38,935 nt of DNA from Eubacterium callanderi (GTDB lineage Bacteria; Bacillota; Clostridia; Eubacteriales; Eubacteriaceae). Below are positions 23,812 to 35,017 of this stretch, one piece after another. The number at the start of each line of letters is the position of its first letter. The stretch's first letter is position 1. The notes under the pieces are model-generated. The model saw only the letters and a program-made list of their open reading frames with translations. It did no database searches and was not told the DNA's origin. The DNA lies in contig NZ_FRBP01000020.1 of assembly GCF_900142645.1 (NCBI RefSeq), forward strand, positions 1 to 38,935, given 5' to 3'. Both the position numbers and the translations under genes were made by a program.

Positions 23812-24108
23812 TCAAACCTCCTCACTTTTACCGTCATCAATCTCGCCTAAAAATGGTTCAAGACATTTTCTGATTTCGGCATTGTTTACTTTATCACCGT
23901 TTTTCAATTTCTCATGCAATATTGTGACGATCTGGTTTGTCTTTGCCAGGTGCCTGACCTTTTTCTTTTTGGGGTTACTTACTTTTCTAAGCTTTCCATC
24001 ACAGATCGTTACGTAGTTCTGATCCAGAATCTCGTAGACAACCATGACCTGGCCTTTATCCCGTCCGGCTAATGGCCGGACAATCTGTCCCACTTTTAAA
24101 TCATCCAT
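23812..24108 (-). CDS. KOW-domain RNA-binding protein (L14e-like)
   Basis: 98 residues from the ATG at 24108, where AGGG lies 8 nt upstream; an ATG at 24114 has the site only 2 nt away. The N-terminal KOW motif (KVGQIVRPLAGRDKGQVMVV) is that of L14e/L24-type proteins. It is followed by a basic stretch (PKKKKVRHLAKTNQ) and an acidic tail. Genes of this type sit between map and infA in many Clostridia. A role at the ribosome is likely but not defined. Confidence 0.85.
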   Translation of the reverse strand: MDDLKVGQIVRPLAGRDKGQVMVVYEILDQNYVTICDGKLRKVSNPKKKKVRHLAKTNQIVTILHEKLKNGDKVNNAEIRKCLEPFLGEIDDGKSEEV

Positions 24109-24119
24109 CTTCATTACCC

Positions 24120-24869
24120 TTAAAGCATCGTGAGTATCTCAGGCGCTTCTTTGCCTGTAATGTAAATTGTATTTTCATAGTGAGCGGATAAGGAACCATC
24201 CGCAGTCACAACGGTCCAGTCGTTCGCTAAAAGTTTTACGTTGTAAGTCCCCACATCGACCATCGGCTCGATGGCAAGGCACATTCCCTGGCGCAATCTA
24301 GGCCCGTGACCGGGTTTACCATAGTTTGGAATGGGCGGATCTTCGTGCATTTCGCGTCCGATGCCATGTCCCACATAGTCCCTTACCACTGAGAACCCGT
24401 TTGCTTCCACAACTTCTTGTATCGCATGGGAGATGTCTGACAGGCGGTAACCCTCTCTGGCATACTCAATGCCTTTAAAGAAGGACTCTCTGGTTACATC
24501 AATGAGTTTTTGCGCTTCCTCGGAGATTTTACCAACCGCATGGGTTCTGGCCGCGTCGCCGACGTAACCGCCTAACGTCGCGCCGAGATCCACGGCGATA
24601 ATGTCTCCCTCCTTTAACCTGCGGTTCCCGGGAATGCCGTGAACCACTTCTTCGTTAACGGAAGCACAAATGGAATTTGGGAAGCCCTGATAACCCAGGA
24701 AGGTTGGGTACGCACCCTGTTCCCGGATAAACTTTTCAGCGATCCGGTCCAGATCCAGGGTTGTCATACCCGGTTTTATTTTTGATTGAATGAGCGCGTG
24801 GCACTCGGCAACAATTCTGCCGGCGCGCCGCATCGCTTCAACCTCGTTTTGTGATTTTATGGTAATCAT
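24120..24869 (-). CDS. map: Methionine aminopeptidase, type I
   Basis: 249 residues from the ATG at 24869; upstream codons overlap adk and are not conserved. Metal ligands are visible in [20 protein letters not shown] (two Asp), [12 protein letters not shown] (His), AIEPMV (Glu) and YENTIYIT (Glu). It removes the initiator methionine from new proteins. The ATG follows the adk stop by 1 nt. Confidence 0.95.
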   Translation of the reverse strand: MITIKSQNEVEAMRRAGRIVAECHALIQSKIKPGMTTLDLDRIAEKFIREQGAYPTFLGYQGFPNSICASVNEEVVHGIPGNRRLKEGDIIAVDLGATLGGYVGDAARTHAVGKISEEAQKLIDVTRESFFKGIEYAREGYRLSDISHAIQEVVEANGFSVVRDYVGHGIGREMHEDPPIPNYGKPGHGPRLRQGMCLAIEPMVDVGTYNVKLLANDWTVVTADGSLSAHYENTIYITGKEAPEILTML

Positions 24870-24870
24870 A

Positions 24871-25521
24871 TTACCGGGCACCACCAAGCGCAACTTTGAT
24901 AGCTTCTGCAACTTCTGCAGGAGACTGGGTACCGTCTATGGTAACCAGTTTACCCAGCTTGTCGTAATAGCCTACTAAAGGAGCGGATTCTTCTTCGTAT
25001 ACGTCAATCCGGGTTTTTACCGTTTCCGGTTTATCGTCATCTCTCTGAATTAAGGCTGTGCCGTCATTGTCACAGATACCTTCTTTCTTTGGTGCGTTGT
25101 ACCGGATGTGGTAAGTCGCGCCACATGCTGGGCAGCTGCGTCTTCCGGTGATCCGGTCAACCAGGATGTCTGAAGGAACGGAAATGTTCACAGCGAAGTC
25201 CAGAGGATGACCCATTTTTTCGTTAAATGCTTTCAGTGCTTCTGCCTGTGCGACGGTTCTTGGGAAACCATCGAGCAGGTAACCATTTTTACAATCGTCT
25301 CTTTCGATCCGGTCTTCTACCAATGCGATGACGAGTTCGTCCGGCACCAGTTTCCCGGCGTCCATATAGGACTGTGCCTTGACTCCGAGCGGTGTTTTAT
25401 TTTTTAAATTTTCTCTGAAAAGATCTCCAGTGGAAATATGAGGAATGGCGTAGGCATTTGCGATGCCCTTTGCCTGTGTACCTTTTCCAGCACCCGGAGG
25501 TCCTAATAATACAACTCTCAT
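24871..25521 (-). CDS. adk: Adenylate kinase with zinc lid
   Basis: 216 residues. P-loop GPPGAGKGT at the N-terminus, LLDGFPRT, and a LID domain with CPACG and CDNDG. The fourth zinc ligand is an Asp rather than Cys (C-C-C-D), a pattern known in Gram-positive enzymes. It converts ATP and AMP to two ADP. It lies between secY and map, the classic spc operon order. Confidence 0.96.
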   Translation of the reverse strand: MRVVLLGPPGAGKGTQAKGIANAYAIPHISTGDLFRENLKNKTPLGVKAQSYMDAGKLVPDELVIALVEDRIERDDCKNGYLLDGFPRTVAQAEALKAFNEKMGHPLDFAVNISVPSDILVDRITGRRSCPACGATYHIRYNAPKKEGICDNDGTALIQRDDDKPETVKTRIDVYEEESAPLVGYYDKLGKLVTIDGTQSPAEVAEAIKVALGGAR

Positions 25522-25540
25522 TTTCTTATCTCCGTTTTTA

Positions 25541-26800
25541 CTATTTTAAAAATCCTTGATAATTCCGCATGGTCATTTCTGACTCGATTTGTTTAACTGT
25601 TTCCAGTGCAACACCGACGATGATCAGTAAGCTTGTACCACCGAACTGTAAGCTGACGCCGCCCATGAAATTCCCGATGATGATTGGAATGATCGCAATC
25701 AACGCGAGGAAAATCCCACCGAAAAGGGTCAGACGGTTCATAATACGGGATAAATACTCAACGGTTGGCTTACCTGGTCTTATACCGGGCACATAACCAC
25801 CCTGTTTCTTGATGTTATCTGCAATATCAAATGGATTGAAGGTAACAGCGGTATAGAAATAGGTGAATGCTACAATTAAAACGATATAAATAATGGTTGT
25901 TACCGGTGCGCCCCAAGCAAAGTATTTAGATATCCAGGCTGAGAAGCCGGAGTTCGGGAAAAACTGTGCTAAAGTTGCCGGGAAGAGGGTTAAGGAACTG
26001 GCGAAAATGATGGGGATAACGCCTGCCATATTCACGCGGAGCGGAATGTGGGTGCTTTGTCCGCCGTACATTTTACGTCCGACCACTCTTTTTGCATACT
26101 GCACGGGTATTTTACGCTGCCCTTCGGTAACGGCCACAACGGCAACCGTTGCGATGATGATACCAATGACCAGTAAAATAACCGCTACGATCGACATAGT
26201 CCCAACCTGTACGTATTGGTAAATCTGCACGATCGCATTTGGAATTCTGGAGATGATACTGATAAAGATAATCAGTGAGATCCCATTGCCAATGCCGTTT
26301 TCTGTGATCTGTTCGCCTAAGAACATCAGGAAGGTTGTTCCTGCTGTAATACAGAGCACAACAACGAAAATGGTAAAGGCATTCTTTTCGGTTAAAAGTC
26401 CACCATAGGATAAACTCATCCCCAAGGCTTGGATAATTGCCAGTACAATGGTTAAGTAACGGGTGTACTGAGCAATTTTTTTACGTCCTTCTTCGCCTTC
26501 TTTTTGTAATCTTTCTAATGCTGGTATGGCAAATGCTAGAAGATTCATGATGATGGATGCATTGATGTAAGGGGTGATGCTCATGGCAAAAATCGTAAAA
26601 TTACCAAAGTTCCCCCCGGAAATGATGTTAAACAATCCAAAAATTCCGCCATCATTAACAAGGTTCGCAAGCTGCGCGGTGTCAATGTAAGGGACGGGAA
26701 TAAAAGAACCCAGACGATAGACGAACAGCAAGGCGATCGTATAGATCATCTTGCGTCGTAAATCCGGAATTCTCCATGCATCCTTCAAAGTAGAAATCAT
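25541..26800 (-). CDS. secY: Protein translocase subunit SecY
   Basis: 419 residues with about ten membrane spans. The start MISTLKDAWRIPDLRRKMIY, YIDTAQLANL near the plug, and the cytoplasmic loop PGIRPGKPTVEYLSRIMNRL are typical. It forms the channel for exported and membrane proteins. Its ATG directly follows the rplO stop; GAGGTG lies 6 nt upstream. Confidence 0.97.
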   Translation of the reverse strand: MISTLKDAWRIPDLRRKMIYTIALLFVYRLGSFIPVPYIDTAQLANLVNDGGIFGLFNIISGGNFGNFTIFAMSITPYINASIIMNLLAFAIPALERLQKEGEEGRKKIAQYTRYLTIVLAIIQALGMSLSYGGLLTEKNAFTIFVVVLCITAGTTFLMFLGEQITENGIGNGISLIIFISIISRIPNAIVQIYQYVQVGTMSIVAVILLVIGIIIATVAVVAVTEGQRKIPVQYAKRVVGRKMYGGQSTHIPLRVNMAGVIPIIFASSLTLFPATLAQFFPNSGFSAWISKYFAWGAPVTTIIYIVLIVAFTYFYTAVTFNPFDIADNIKKQGGYVPGIRPGKPTVEYLSRIMNRLTLFGGIFLALIAIIPIIIGNFMGGVSLQFGGTSLLIIVGVALETVKQIESEMTMRNYQGFLK

Positions 26801-27244
26801 CTAAATCACCTCTACCTTTCCTCCTCGGGCAAGGATTTTTTCTTCAGCAGACTTGCTGACTTTGTTCGCTTTAACGGTTAAAGCTTTTTCCAAATCCCCT
26901 TCACCCAAAATTTTTACACCAGCTTTTAATTTGCGAATGAAACCATATTCTAATAATAACTCAGGTGTTACTACTGTATTTTCTTCAAAAGCGTTTAATT
27001 CGCCAACATTGACGATGGCGTATTCTTTTTTGAAACGATAGTTTGAGAAACCACGTTTTGGCAGTCTGCGGGCCAGTGGCATCTGACCACCTTCAAAGCC
27101 CGGACGTACACCGCCGCCTGAACGTGATTTTTGGCCGTCCTGACCTCTGCCGGCAGTTTTACCCTGTCCGGTTGCGGTACCGCGGCCTTTACGCTTGGTA
27201 TCTTTCTTAGAGCCTTCTGCAGGTCTTAAGGTATGTAATCTCAT
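26801..27244 (-). CDS. rplO: 50S ribosomal protein L15
   Basis: 147 residues from the ATG at 27244 (AGGAGG 6 nt upstream). [20 protein letters not shown], the glycine-rich [20 protein letters not shown] and [20 protein letters not shown] identify L15. It stabilises late 50S assembly and immediately precedes secY. Confidence 0.96.
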   Translation of the reverse strand: MRLHTLRPAEGSKKDTKRKGRGTATGQGKTAGRGQDGQKSRSGGGVRPGFEGGQMPLARRLPKRGFSNYRFKKEYAIVNVGELNAFEENTVVTPELLLEYGFIRKLKAGVKILGEGDLEKALTVKANKVSKSAEEKILARGGKVEVI

Positions 27245-27254
27245 CGTACACCTC

Positions 27255-27437
27255 CTATACTTCTTCAACGTCGAGCATGAAATCTGTTTTGTGGATCATG
27301 CCGCGAATCTGAGGGGTGTCATCATGAACAACGGTCTGTCCGATTTTCTTAAGACCCAGGGCTTCAATCGTCTTACGCTGTCTCTGATTGCGACCGATGA
27401 TGCTTTTCTTAAGTGTGATTTTTAATTGTTTCGCCAC
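27255..27437 (-). CDS. rpmD: 50S ribosomal protein L30
   Basis: 60 residues, [20 protein letters not shown] and [20 protein letters not shown], the short bacterial form. It lies between rpsE and rplO in the usual order. Confidence 0.96.
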   Translation of the reverse strand: MAKQLKITLKKSIIGRNQRQRKTIEALGLKKIGQTVVHDDTPQIRGMIHKTDFMLDVEEV

Positions 27438-27449
27438 GATGAACGCCTC

Positions 27450-27956
27450 CTAACCTAAAATTTCTTCAGGTGATTTGCCGCGTTTGGCTGCTACTTCTTC
27501 AAGAGTGGTTAAACGCGCTAACCCTTCCATTGTAGCGTTGACCATATTGCGGGCATTATTCGTTCCTAAAGATTTCGTTCTGATATCTTTAATTCCGGCT
27601 AATTCGCATACAGCACGAACAGCACCGCCGGCGATAACACCGGTACCAGGTCCGGCAGGTTTTAAGAGCACTTTGCCGGCGCCATCTTCGCCCTGTACTA
27701 AATGCGGAATGGTTGTTCCAACAAGTGGTACTTTGATTAATGATTTTTTAGCGGATTCGATGCCCTTGCGGATCGCGTCCGGAATTTCCATTGCTTTTCC
27801 TTTGCCGACACCTACATAGCCGTTTCCGTCTCCAACAATCACTAAACAACTGAATCTAAAGTTACGACCACCTTTTACAACCTTGGTGACACGGTTGATG
27901 GTAACAACTCTTTCCTGTAAATCCAATGTGTTCGGATCAATTTTATTACTCTGCAT
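27450..27956 (-). CDS. rpsE: 30S ribosomal protein S5
   Basis: 168 residues from the ATG at 27956 (GGAGG 7 nt upstream); a TTG just before it is not needed. The double-stranded RNA-binding N-domain ([20 protein letters not shown]) and [20 protein letters not shown] are present. It contributes to decoding accuracy. Confidence 0.96.
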   Translation of the reverse strand: MQSNKIDPNTLDLQERVVTINRVTKVVKGGRNFRFSCLVIVGDGNGYVGVGKGKAMEIPDAIRKGIESAKKSLIKVPLVGTTIPHLVQGEDGAGKVLLKPAGPGTGVIAGGAVRAVCELAGIKDIRTKSLGTNNARNMVNATMEGLARLTTLEEVAAKRGKSPEEILG

Positions 27957-27973
27957 CAAGCGACCTCCTTTAC

Positions 27974-28342
27974 TTAGAATTTTAATCCGGCTTCACGCGC
28001 GCCGTCTGCTAATTCTTTTACTCTTCCAGTGTAGATATAACCGCCTCTGTCAAACACAACATCTTCAATGCCCGCTGCCAGTGCTTTTTTGGCAATGGCT
28101 TCGCCGACCATTTTTGCAGCGGCTTTTCCGCCACCTTTTTCGATCTGGTCTCTCAGATCTTTGTCAAGGGTGGAAGCAGAAACCAAGGTGACGCCTTTTG
28201 CATCATCAATGATCTGTGCGTACATATTTTTATTGCTTCTGAATACGTTCAGACGAGGTCTTTCATTTGTTCCGGCAATTTTTTTGCGGACTCTCAAATG
28301 TTTTCTCAAACGCAATTCGTTTTTATTGATTTTTTTAATCAT
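27974..28342 (-). CDS. rplR: 50S ribosomal protein L18
   Basis: 122 residues. [20 protein letters not shown] and [20 protein letters not shown] are family signatures. It binds 5S rRNA together with L5, encoded in the same operon. Confidence 0.96.
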   Translation of the reverse strand: MIKKINKNELRLRKHLRVRKKIAGTNERPRLNVFRSNKNMYAQIIDDAKGVTLVSASTLDKDLRDQIEKGGGKAAAKMVGEAIAKKALAAGIEDVVFDRGGYIYTGRVKELADGAREAGLKF

Positions 28343-28388
28343 TCAGATTCACTCCTTTTTCTTACCTGTCGGGCATAGCCGTTAATGA

Positions 28389-28922
28389 TTAACCAGTTTT
28401 ACCAACTTTACGACGGATATGTTCGTCCGCGTACTTAACACCATGTCCCTTGTAAGGTTCAGGCAATCTCTTTGCACGGATATTGGCAGCGTGTGCGCCA
28501 ACGGCTTCCTTGCTGATGCCTTTGACAATTACTTTAGTCTGTCCATCACAAACGGTCTCAACGCCTTCTGGATCTTCCATTTCGACAGGATGGGAATATC
28601 CCAGGTTCATGACCAGTTTGTTGCCTTTCTTTTCAGCTCTGTAACCAACACCACTAATTTCAAGAACTTTTTCAAATCCGCTGTTGACGCCGGTTACCAT
28701 GTTGGCGATCAGCGCACGGGTTAAGCCGTGTAAGGATTTGTGCTCTTTGTTTTCAGATGGTCTTTTAACGATCACTTCGTTATCTTCAATTTCGATAATC
28801 ATATCAGGATGGAATTCTCTAACCAGTTGACCTTTAGGCCCTTTTACAGTTAAGGTATGTCCATCTAATTTGACTTCGACACCAGCGGGAATGGCAACTG
28901 GAGCTTTACCGATTCTTGACAT
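28389..28922 (-). CDS. rplF: 50S ribosomal protein L6
   Basis: 177 residues, two copies of the L6 fold. [40 protein letters not shown] and [20 protein letters not shown] are diagnostic. It lies near the factor-binding site of the 50S subunit. Confidence 0.97.
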   Translation of the reverse strand: MSRIGKAPVAIPAGVEVKLDGHTLTVKGPKGQLVREFHPDMIIEIEDNEVIVKRPSENKEHKSLHGLTRALIANMVTGVNSGFEKVLEISGVGYRAEKKGNKLVMNLGYSHPVEMEDPEGVETVCDGQTKVIVKGISKEAVGAHAANIRAKRLPEPYKGHGVKYADEHIRRKVGKTG

Positions 28923-28946
28923 TTTCGTATACCTCCTGTTAATTTG

Positions 28947-29345
28947 TTACCAGACGTAACAGATTACTTCGCCGCCTACGCCGGCTCTTCTAGCTTCTTT
29001 ATCGGTTAAAACGCCCTTAGATGTAGAAATAATGGCTACACCCAGTCCGTTTAATACTTTTGGGATTTCGTTGTTCCCAGCATAAACACGCAGGCCTGGT
29101 TTTGAAATTCTCTTTAAACCAGCAATAACCTTGCTCTTGTTTTCGCCGTATTTAAGTGTGATTTTGATAATGCCCTGTTTGTCATCATCAATGAAATCTA
29201 CTTTATTGATATAACCTTCTTCCAAAAGAATTTCAGCGATCGCTTTCTTTTCTTTGGAAGCCGGCATTTCTACAGTTTTGTGACCTGCATTGTTTGCATT
29301 TCTGATTCTTGTCAGCATATCTGCAATTGGATCAGTCATTGTCAT
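28947..29345 (-). CDS. rpsH: 30S ribosomal protein S8
   Basis: 132 residues from the ATG at 29345 (GGAGG 8 nt upstream); the second ATG two codons on is too far from that site. [20 protein letters not shown] and the C-terminal [20 protein letters not shown] are typical. In E. coli S8 represses the spc operon; whether it does so here is not visible. Confidence 0.97.
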   Translation of the reverse strand: MTMTDPIADMLTRIRNANNAGHKTVEMPASKEKKAIAEILLEEGYINKVDFIDDDKQGIIKITLKYGENKSKVIAGLKRISKPGLRVYAGNNEIPKVLNGLGVAIISTSKGVLTDKEARRAGVGGEVICYVW

Positions 29346-29380
29346 GCTTAGTGCCTCCTTTTCGTTTGTGTAAGCCGTAC

Positions 29381-29566
29381 TTACCAGCTGGCTTTACGAA
29401 CACCAGGAATTTCTCCCTTATAAGCCAATTCTCTAAAACAAATTCTGCAGATACCAAACTTTCTTAAGTAAGCATGTGGTCTCCCGCAAATCCGACAACG
29501 GTTGTATTCACGTGACGAATATTTTTGTTTTTTCTGCTGTTTTTCTTTCATTGCTTTTTTAGCCAT
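29381..29566 (-). CDS. rpsN: 30S ribosomal protein S14, zinc-binding type Z
   Basis: 61 residues. Two CxxC pairs (CRICG and CRICF) bind zinc, and the end [11 protein letters not shown] is conserved. This short zinc form is the normal one in Clostridia. It lies between rplE and rpsH. Confidence 0.97.
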   Translation of the reverse strand: MAKKAMKEKQQKKQKYSSREYNRCRICGRPHAYLRKFGICRICFRELAYKGEIPGVRKASW

Positions 29567-29580
29567 TGTAACGAGCCTCC

Positions 29581-30120
29581 TTATTTAGCATACGGTAAGC
29601 CGAGTAAGCTTAACAGTTCGTGCGCTTCCTCGTCAGTTTTAGCCGTGGTTACGAACATAATGTCCATCCCTCTGATCTGTTCTACCTTATCGTAGTCAAT
29701 TTCAGGGAAGATTAACTGTTCCTTGATACCGAATGCGTAGTTGCCTCTGCCGTCAAAAGACTTGTTGGATAAACCTCTGAAGTCTCTTACGCGAGGGAGA
29801 GCGATGTTAAACAGCTTGTCGCAGAATTCGTACATTCTGTCGCTTCTTAAGGTCACTTTAGCACCGACATTCTGTCCTTCTCTTACCTTAAAGTTTGCAA
29901 CTGATTTTTTAGCCTTGGTAACAACCGGTCGCTGGCCGGCGATGATGCCTAAGTCAATTACGGCAGCTTCCAGAGCCTTTGAATTATCTTTACAGTCCCC
30001 TAAACCCATGTTGATTACAACCTTTTCCAGTTTAGGAACTTCCATTACATTTTTATACTGAAATTTCTCTTTCAAAGCCGGTACGACTTCGTTGAGATAC
30101 TTATCTTGCATTCTAGCCAT
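29581..30120 (-). CDS. rplE: 50S ribosomal protein L5
   Basis: 179 residues. [33 protein letters not shown] and [20 protein letters not shown] are L5 signatures. It binds 5S rRNA and contacts the P-site tRNA. Confidence 0.97.
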   Translation of the reverse strand: MARMQDKYLNEVVPALKEKFQYKNVMEVPKLEKVVINMGLGDCKDNSKALEAAVIDLGIIAGQRPVVTKAKKSVANFKVREGQNVGAKVTLRSDRMYEFCDKLFNIALPRVRDFRGLSNKSFDGRGNYAFGIKEQLIFPEIDYDKVEQIRGMDIMFVTTAKTDEEAHELLSLLGLPYAK

Positions 30121-30140
30121 AATGTGCCTCCTTCCCCAGA

Positions 30141-30467
30141 TTAGTTATCGAGAACCTGTCCGCATTTCTTGCAGACTCTTACTTTTTTACCGTCTTCTGT
30201 GATCTGTACGCCGGTACGAACGCCGCGGCCGCATTTATCACAGTTTAACAATACGTTAGAAGCGTCAATCTTACCTTCTTCGCGGATAATGCCACCCTGC
30301 TGCATTGCCTGGGATGGTTTTTTGTGCTTGGTCAGAATGTTGACACCTTCGACACGTACTTTTCCTTCGTCAGGGAAAGCTGCTAAAACCTTACCGGTTT
30401 TGCCTTTATCTTTACCAGAAATTACCTGGACAATATCATCTTTTTTTACATGCATCTTATTAGCCAT
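30141..30467 (-). CDS. rplX: 50S ribosomal protein L24 with C-terminal zinc ribbon
   Basis: 108 residues. The KOW motif ([20 protein letters not shown]) is standard. The C-terminus has two CxxC pairs (CDKCG and CKKCG), which together form a zinc-ribbon-like site that E. coli L24 lacks. It starts 50S assembly. The zinc assignment is inferred from cysteine spacing. Confidence 0.95.
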   Translation of the reverse strand: MANKMHVKKDDIVQVISGKDKGKTGKVLAAFPDEGKVRVEGVNILTKHKKPSQAMQQGGIIREEGKIDASNVLLNCDKCGRGVRTGVQITEDGKKVRVCKKCGQVLDN

Positions 30468-30482
30468 ATGGTCACCTCCTAA

Positions 30483-30851
30483 TTAAAGTACTTCAGGAGC
30501 CAAAGATACAATTTTCATATACTTCTTGTCTCTTAACTCTCTCGCAACAGGTCCGAAGATACGGGTTCCTCTTGGATTTTTATCATCTTTTATCAAAACA
30601 GCTGCGTTCTGGTCAAATTTGATATAGCTTCCGTCATCACGGCGTACACCGCGTTTTGAGCGAACAACAACCGCTTTTACAACGTCACCTTTTTTAACGT
30701 CTCCGCCAGGAGCAGCACTTTTCACAGCGCATACAATCACGTCGCCAATGTTGGCATAACGTCTTCCTGAACCACCGAGAACTCGGATGCATAACAATTC
30801 CTTTGCACCGGTATTATCAGCAACTTTCAATCTACTTTCTTGTTGAATCAT
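30483..30851 (-). CDS. rplN: 50S ribosomal protein L14
   Basis: 122 residues. [40 protein letters not shown] and [20 protein letters not shown] are invariant features. It lies at the subunit interface. Confidence 0.97.
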   Translation of the reverse strand: MIQQESRLKVADNTGAKELLCIRVLGGSGRRYANIGDVIVCAVKSAAPGGDVKKGDVVKAVVVRSKRGVRRDDGSYIKFDQNAAVLIKDDKNPRGTRIFGPVARELRDKKYMKIVSLAPEVL

Positions 30852-30880
30852 CCGAAATACCTCCTTCCGGGCATTAAATC

Positions 30881-31135
30881 TTATAATGCCTTTTCTACTA
30901 TTTCAACTAATCTCCAGCGTTTATCTTTACTAAGTGGTCTTGTTTCCATGATTTTAACGGTATCGCCAATGCCACATTCGTTATTTTCATCATGAGCTTT
31001 AAACTTAACTGTATTCTTAACTCTTTTCTTGTAAAGAGGATGTTTTACAAAAGTTTCTACGGCAACAACAATGGTTTTGTCCATTTTGTCACTGACGACG
31101 CGACCAACACGGGTTTTTCTATCATTACGTTCCAT
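30881..31135 (-). CDS. rpsQ: 30S ribosomal protein S17
   Basis: 84 residues, OB-fold ([40 protein letters not shown]). It is an early 16S rRNA-binding protein. Confidence 0.96.
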   Translation of the reverse strand: MERNDRKTRVGRVVSDKMDKTIVVAVETFVKHPLYKKRVKNTVKFKAHDENNECGIGDTVKIMETRPLSKDKRWRLVEIVEKAL

Positions 31136-31153
31136 CAGCTAAACCTCCTGTTT

Positions 31154-31357
31154 TTACGCTTCAGCCGATTTTGCTTCACGTTCCTGCATAATCGTCTTGA
31201 TACGTGCGTATGTTTTCTTTACTTCTTTAATCCGCATCGGATTTTCTAATTGTCCGGTAGCGTGCTGGAAACGCAGGTTGAATAATTCTTCCTTTAAATC
31301 TCCAAGCTTGCCTTCTAATTCTACGTTTGTTAATTCTCTTAATTCATTTGCTTTCAT
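31154..31357 (-). CDS. rpmC: 50S ribosomal protein L29
   Basis: 67 residues, helical hairpin. [20 protein letters not shown] and [20 protein letters not shown] are typical. It lies near the tunnel exit beside L23. Confidence 0.96.
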   Translation of the reverse strand: MKANELRELTNVELEGKLGDLKEELFNLRFQHATGQLENPMRIKEVKKTYARIKTIMQEREAKSAEA

Positions 31358-31359
31358 AC

Positions 31360-31788
31360 TTATTCACCCACTTCTTCCTGTGCTGCACGAGTGATAAACT
31401 TGGTTTTGATCGGCAGCTTGTGCTGAGCAAGACGCATCGCTTCTCTTGCGACATCTTCAGGAATACCTGAGATTTCGAATAATACGCGGCCTGGTTTTAC
31501 AACGGCCACCCAGTATTCTGGAGCCCCTTTACCGGAACCCATACGCGTTTCGGCTGGTTTGGCAGTAACCGGTTTGTCCGGAAAAATCTTGATCCAAACC
31601 TTACCACCTCTTTTGATATATCTGGTCATGGCAACACGGGCAGCTTCAATCTGATTGGCTGTGATCCATGCTGGTTCCAGGGCCTGGATCGCGTAATCAC
31701 CATAGGTGATTTTGTTACCGCGGGTAGCCTGGCCTTTCATACGACCTCTATGTACTCTTCTACGTTTAACACGTTTCGGCATTAACAT
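31360..31788 (-). CDS. rplP: 50S ribosomal protein L16
   Basis: 142 residues starting [19 protein letters not shown]; the first ATG has GAGGAGG 9 nt upstream. [20 protein letters not shown] and [20 protein letters not shown] are conserved. It helps position the A-site tRNA. Confidence 0.97.
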   Translation of the reverse strand: MLMPKRVKRRRVHRGRMKGQATRGNKITYGDYAIQALEPAWITANQIEAARVAMTRYIKRGGKVWIKIFPDKPVTAKPAETRMGSGKGAPEYWVAVVKPGRVLFEISGIPEDVAREAMRLAQHKLPIKTKFITRAAQEEVGE

Positions 31789-31806
31789 ATTGTATGTCCT
31801 CCTCTC

Positions 31807-32526
31807 TTAGTTTGCTTCTTTTCTAGGAGCTTTACGACGGTTGTTTCTTTTGCCCTTGGAATCTTCTTCCTCGCTGACGGCTAAGATGTTTTCACGTCCT
31901 GTTAAGATTTCACCTTTATTGACCCAAACCTTGATGCCTAATTTACCATAGGTTGTGTCCGCTTCAGCGAAACCGTAATCGATATTGGCACGCAGGGTCT
32001 GCATGGGGACGTTCCCCTGAGCGTAACCTTCTGTACGGGCCATTTCAGCACCGTTCAGACGGCCGGCAACCATGGTTTTGATGCCCTTAGCACCTGCGCG
32101 CATGGTGCGCTGCATGCACTGCTTCATTGCACGACGGAAAGAAATTCTTCTTTCTAACTGGCCTGCAATGTTTTCAGCGATTAACTGAGCATCCATATCG
32201 ATGTTCTTAACTTCTACAATATTGATGAAGACTGTTTTGCCAGTCATTTTTTCAAGTTCTAATCTCAGCGCTTCAATACCAGCACCGCCCTTGCCGATGA
32301 TCATGCCGGGTTTAGCGGTATGAATGTGGATTTTAATCTTGTTACCGAAACGTTCGATAACGATTTTGGAAATGCCCGCCTGGAATTGGCTGGCCTTGAT
32401 GTATTTACGAATATCGTGATCTTCAATTAAGCAATCCGCAAAATCTCTGTCATTTGCATACCATTTTGCATTCCAGTCTTTAATCACGCCCACACGTAAG
32501 CCGTGTGCATTAACTTTTTGACCCAA
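31807..32526 (-). CDS. rpsC: 30S ribosomal protein S3
   Basis: 239 residues. The KH domain shows [19 protein letters not shown]. The N-terminal [20 protein letters not shown] and the C-terminal lysine-rich tail are typical. It lies at the mRNA entry site. Confidence 0.97.
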   Translation of the reverse strand: MGQKVNAHGLRVGVIKDWNAKWYANDRDFADCLIEDHDIRKYIKASQFQAGISKIVIERFGNKIKIHIHTAKPGMIIGKGGAGIEALRLELEKMTGKTVFINIVEVKNIDMDAQLIAENIAGQLERRISFRRAMKQCMQRTMRAGAKGIKTMVAGRLNGAEMARTEGYAQGNVPMQTLRANIDYGFAEADTTYGKLGIKVWVNKGEILTGRENILAVSEEEDSKGKRNNRRKAPRKEAN

Positions 32527-32538
32527 ACCTGATTCCTC

Positions 32539-32883
32539 CTATTCCTGTACTTCGTATTCTTTTAAAACAGCTGTGATGTGGGAAGTTCTCTTCTTAATTG
32601 GAAAAGCACGTCCCTGCGGGCCAGCTTTGTATCTTTTTAAGGTTGGTCCCTGATCGGCGTAGATCTGATCGATGTACAATTTTTCAGGATCCATGTTATG
32701 GTTATTTTCCGCGTTTGCTAAGGCAGATTTTACGACTTTTTCAGTGATTTTCGCGGCTTTGTTCGGTGTTAAAGCCAAAATACTTAAGGCTTCTCCGAGG
32801 CTTTTACCTCTGATCAAATCAGCCACTAATTTAGCCTTTCTGGATGAAACACGTACATATTTAGCTGTAGCTCTTGCTTCCAC
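32539..32883 (-). CDS. rplV: 50S ribosomal protein L22
   Basis: 114 residues. AKYVRVSSRKAKLVADLIRG and KRYKAGPQGRAFPIKKRTSH include the loop that reaches the exit tunnel. Full length. Confidence 0.97.
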   Translation of the reverse strand: MEARATAKYVRVSSRKAKLVADLIRGKSLGEALSILALTPNKAAKITEKVVKSALANAENNHNMDPEKLYIDQIYADQGPTLKRYKAGPQGRAFPIKKRTSHITAVLKEYEVQE

Positions 32884-32901
32884 TTTGCACCCTCCTTTTG
32901 G

Positions 32902-33180
32902 CTATTTCATTTTTGTTTTCTTTTCGCCGGCATGGCCTCTGTAGGTTCTTGTGGGCGCAAACTCGCCGAGTTTGTGACCAACCATGTCTTCAGTGACATA
33001 TACAGGCACATGCTTTCTACCGTCATGAACAGCGATGGTGTGTCCAACCATCTGTGGGAATAAAGTGGAGCTTCTTGACCAGGTCTTCAGCACGTTCTTT
33101 TCGCCTTTTTCGTTCATTTCTTCTATTCTTTTAAGCAGCTTTTCGCTGACGTAAGGTCCTTTTTTTACAGATCGACTCAT
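32902..33180 (-). CDS. rpsS: 30S ribosomal protein S19
   Basis: 92 residues. [20 protein letters not shown] and [20 protein letters not shown] are conserved. It lies in the head of the 30S subunit near S13. Confidence 0.97.
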   Translation of the reverse strand: MSRSVKKGPYVSEKLLKRIEEMNEKGEKNVLKTWSRSSTLFPQMVGHTIAVHDGRKHVPVYVTEDMVGHKLGEFAPTRTYRGHAGEKKTKMK

Positions 33181-33197
33181 ATTTTAACCTCCTATGC

Positions 33198-34031
33198 TTA
33201 TTTCACGTTACGACGACGTACGATATATTTATCGGAAGGTTTATTCTTCTTACGTGTCTTATAACCAAGAGCCGGTTTACCCCAAGGCGTAACCGGGCCA
33301 GAGCGGCCAACCGGAGCGCGGCCTTCACCACCACCGTGTGGATGGTCATTCGGGTTCATAACAGAACCACGAACGGTTGGGCGGATACCCATGTGGCGTT
33401 TACGGCCTGCTTTACCAATGCGGACATTCTGGTGATCTAAGTTACCAACTGTACCGACGGTTGCGCGGCATTCCAGGCGCACCTGGCGCATTTCACCAGA
33501 TGGCAGACGCAGTGTTGCGTAGTTGCCTTCCTTGGCCATCAGCTGTGCAGAAGCACCGGCAGAACGCACCATCTGGCCGCCCTTGCCCGCTTTTAATTCG
33601 ATGTTGTGTACCAGGGTACCAACCGGGATATTCTTCAGCGGCAGGCAGTTGCCAATGGTAATGTCGGCTTCAGGACCAGAGACGATGGTGTCGCCAACCT
33701 TTAATTTTAAAGGCGCGATGATGTAACGTTTTTCCCCATCAACATAGTGGATCAGCGCGATGTTGGAGCTGCGGTTCGGATCGTATTCAATCCCTGCAAC
33801 CTTGCCCGGCACACCGTCTTTGTTTCTCTTGAAGTCAATGATTCTGTATTTTCTCTTGGCTCCGCCACCCTGGTGTCTTACGGTAATACGACCGTAGTTG
33901 TTACGACCAGCTTTGGACTTCAAAGGAGTCAATAAGGATTTTTCTGGTTCTTTTTTAGTGATTTCGTCAAATGTATTGACGCTCATATTTCTGCGTCCAG
34001 GGGACGTCGGTTTGTATTTTTTAATACCCAT
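33198..34031 (-). CDS. rplB: 50S ribosomal protein L2
   Basis: 277 residues from the ATG at 34031 (AGGAGG 10 nt upstream). The catalytic-centre neighbour [19 protein letters not shown] with its invariant histidine is intact. [18 protein letters not shown] is the normal start. It supports the peptidyl transferase centre and subunit joining. Confidence 0.97.
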   Translation of the reverse strand: MGIKKYKPTSPGRRNMSVNTFDEITKKEPEKSLLTPLKSKAGRNNYGRITVRHQGGGAKRKYRIIDFKRNKDGVPGKVAGIEYDPNRSSNIALIHYVDGEKRYIIAPLKLKVGDTIVSGPEADITIGNCLPLKNIPVGTLVHNIELKAGKGGQMVRSAGASAQLMAKEGNYATLRLPSGEMRQVRLECRATVGTVGNLDHQNVRIGKAGRKRHMGIRPTVRGSVMNPNDHPHGGGEGRAPVGRSGPVTPWGKPALGYKTRKKNKPSDKYIVRRRNVK

Positions 34032-34077
34032 TATTCGCAAACCTCCTGTAGTGTTAAATGCTTATCGGGTCTTAGGC

Positions 34078-34368
34078 TTATACGCCTTCGAAGAATTCAA
34101 TGGCCTTGCTGTCTTCAGTCAGTTTAACGATGGCTTTTTTCCAGTTTTTTCTTCTGCCTTCGAAACGGCCCATTCTCTTCATTTTACCGTTCATGTTCAT
34201 GGTCGCAACTTTTTCGACCTTCACATCGAAGATTTCTTCAACGGCATTTTTGATTTCGATTTTGTTCGCATTCTTAGCGACTTCGAAAGTATATCGGTTG
34301 AATTCACTATCATCCATGCTCTTTTCAGTGATCAGCGGACGGATGATAATATCGCGAGGATTCTTCAT
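34078..34368 (-). CDS. rplW: 50S ribosomal protein L23
   Basis: 96 residues. [20 protein letters not shown] and [20 protein letters not shown] are typical. It is the docking site for trigger factor and SRP at the tunnel exit. The start overlaps the rplD stop by 1 nt. Confidence 0.97.
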   Translation of the reverse strand: MKNPRDIIIRPLITEKSMDDSEFNRYTFEVAKNANKIEIKNAVEEIFDVKVEKVATMNMNGKMKRMGRFEGRRKNWKKAIVKLTEDSKAIEFFEGV

Positions 34369-34988
34369 TATGCGTATACCTCCTCAATTTTTTCTAAAGC
34401 GTCCTTGGTCATAACCAGAACGTCGTATTTTAACATGTCATAAACATTCAGTTCGCTGACCGTTGTGGTCGCCACCTTCTGAATGTTGTTTGCAGAGCGG
34501 ACAACCGCATCGTCCTTTTCCGCTGTTACGATCAGAGCCTTCGGCGCGTTAATCGCGCTTAAGATGCCGACCATTTCCTTGGTTTTGGGCGCATCCATTG
34601 TCAGCTGATCCAAAACTCTTAATTCGTTGTCCTGAGCCTTCGCTGAGAAAACAGAGCGCATGGCCAGGTTACGAACCTTTTTGTTAACCTTCTTGCTGTA
34701 ATCTCTGGATTTCGGAGCGAAGATCACGCCGCCGCCAATCCATAACGGAGAACGGCTTGTGCCGGCACGGGCGCGGCCCGTTCCTTTTTGTCTCCAGGGC
34801 TTTCTGCCGCCGCCTCTGACCTCGGAACGGGTTAAGGTGCCTTTCGTGCCCTGACGTTTATTTGCAAGCAGTGCTACGACTACTTCATGTACAACCGGTT
34901 CGTTGGGTTCGATCCCGAAAACTCTTTCGCTGAGTTCCACGTCACCAACGACATTTCCTTTTACATCTAAGATGTCCATTTTTGGCAT
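34368..34988 (-). CDS. rplD: 50S ribosomal protein L4
   Basis: 206 residues from the ATG at 34988 (AAGGAGG 7 nt upstream). The long tunnel loop ([20 protein letters not shown]) is intact. In E. coli L4 shuts down the S10 operon by attenuation; the leader at 36019-36244 has an attenuator-like hairpin, so the same could apply here. Confidence 0.97.
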   Translation of the reverse strand: MPKMDILDVKGNVVGDVELSERVFGIEPNEPVVHEVVVALLANKRQGTKGTLTRSEVRGGGRKPWRQKGTGRARAGTSRSPLWIGGGVIFAPKSRDYSKKVNKKVRNLAMRSVFSAKAQDNELRVLDQLTMDAPKTKEMVGILSAINAPKALIVTAEKDDAVVRSANNIQKVATTTVSELNVYDMLKYDVLVMTKDALEKIEEVYA

Positions 34989-35017
34989 TTGAATTCCTCC
35001 TTTCAAGCTAAGATATT

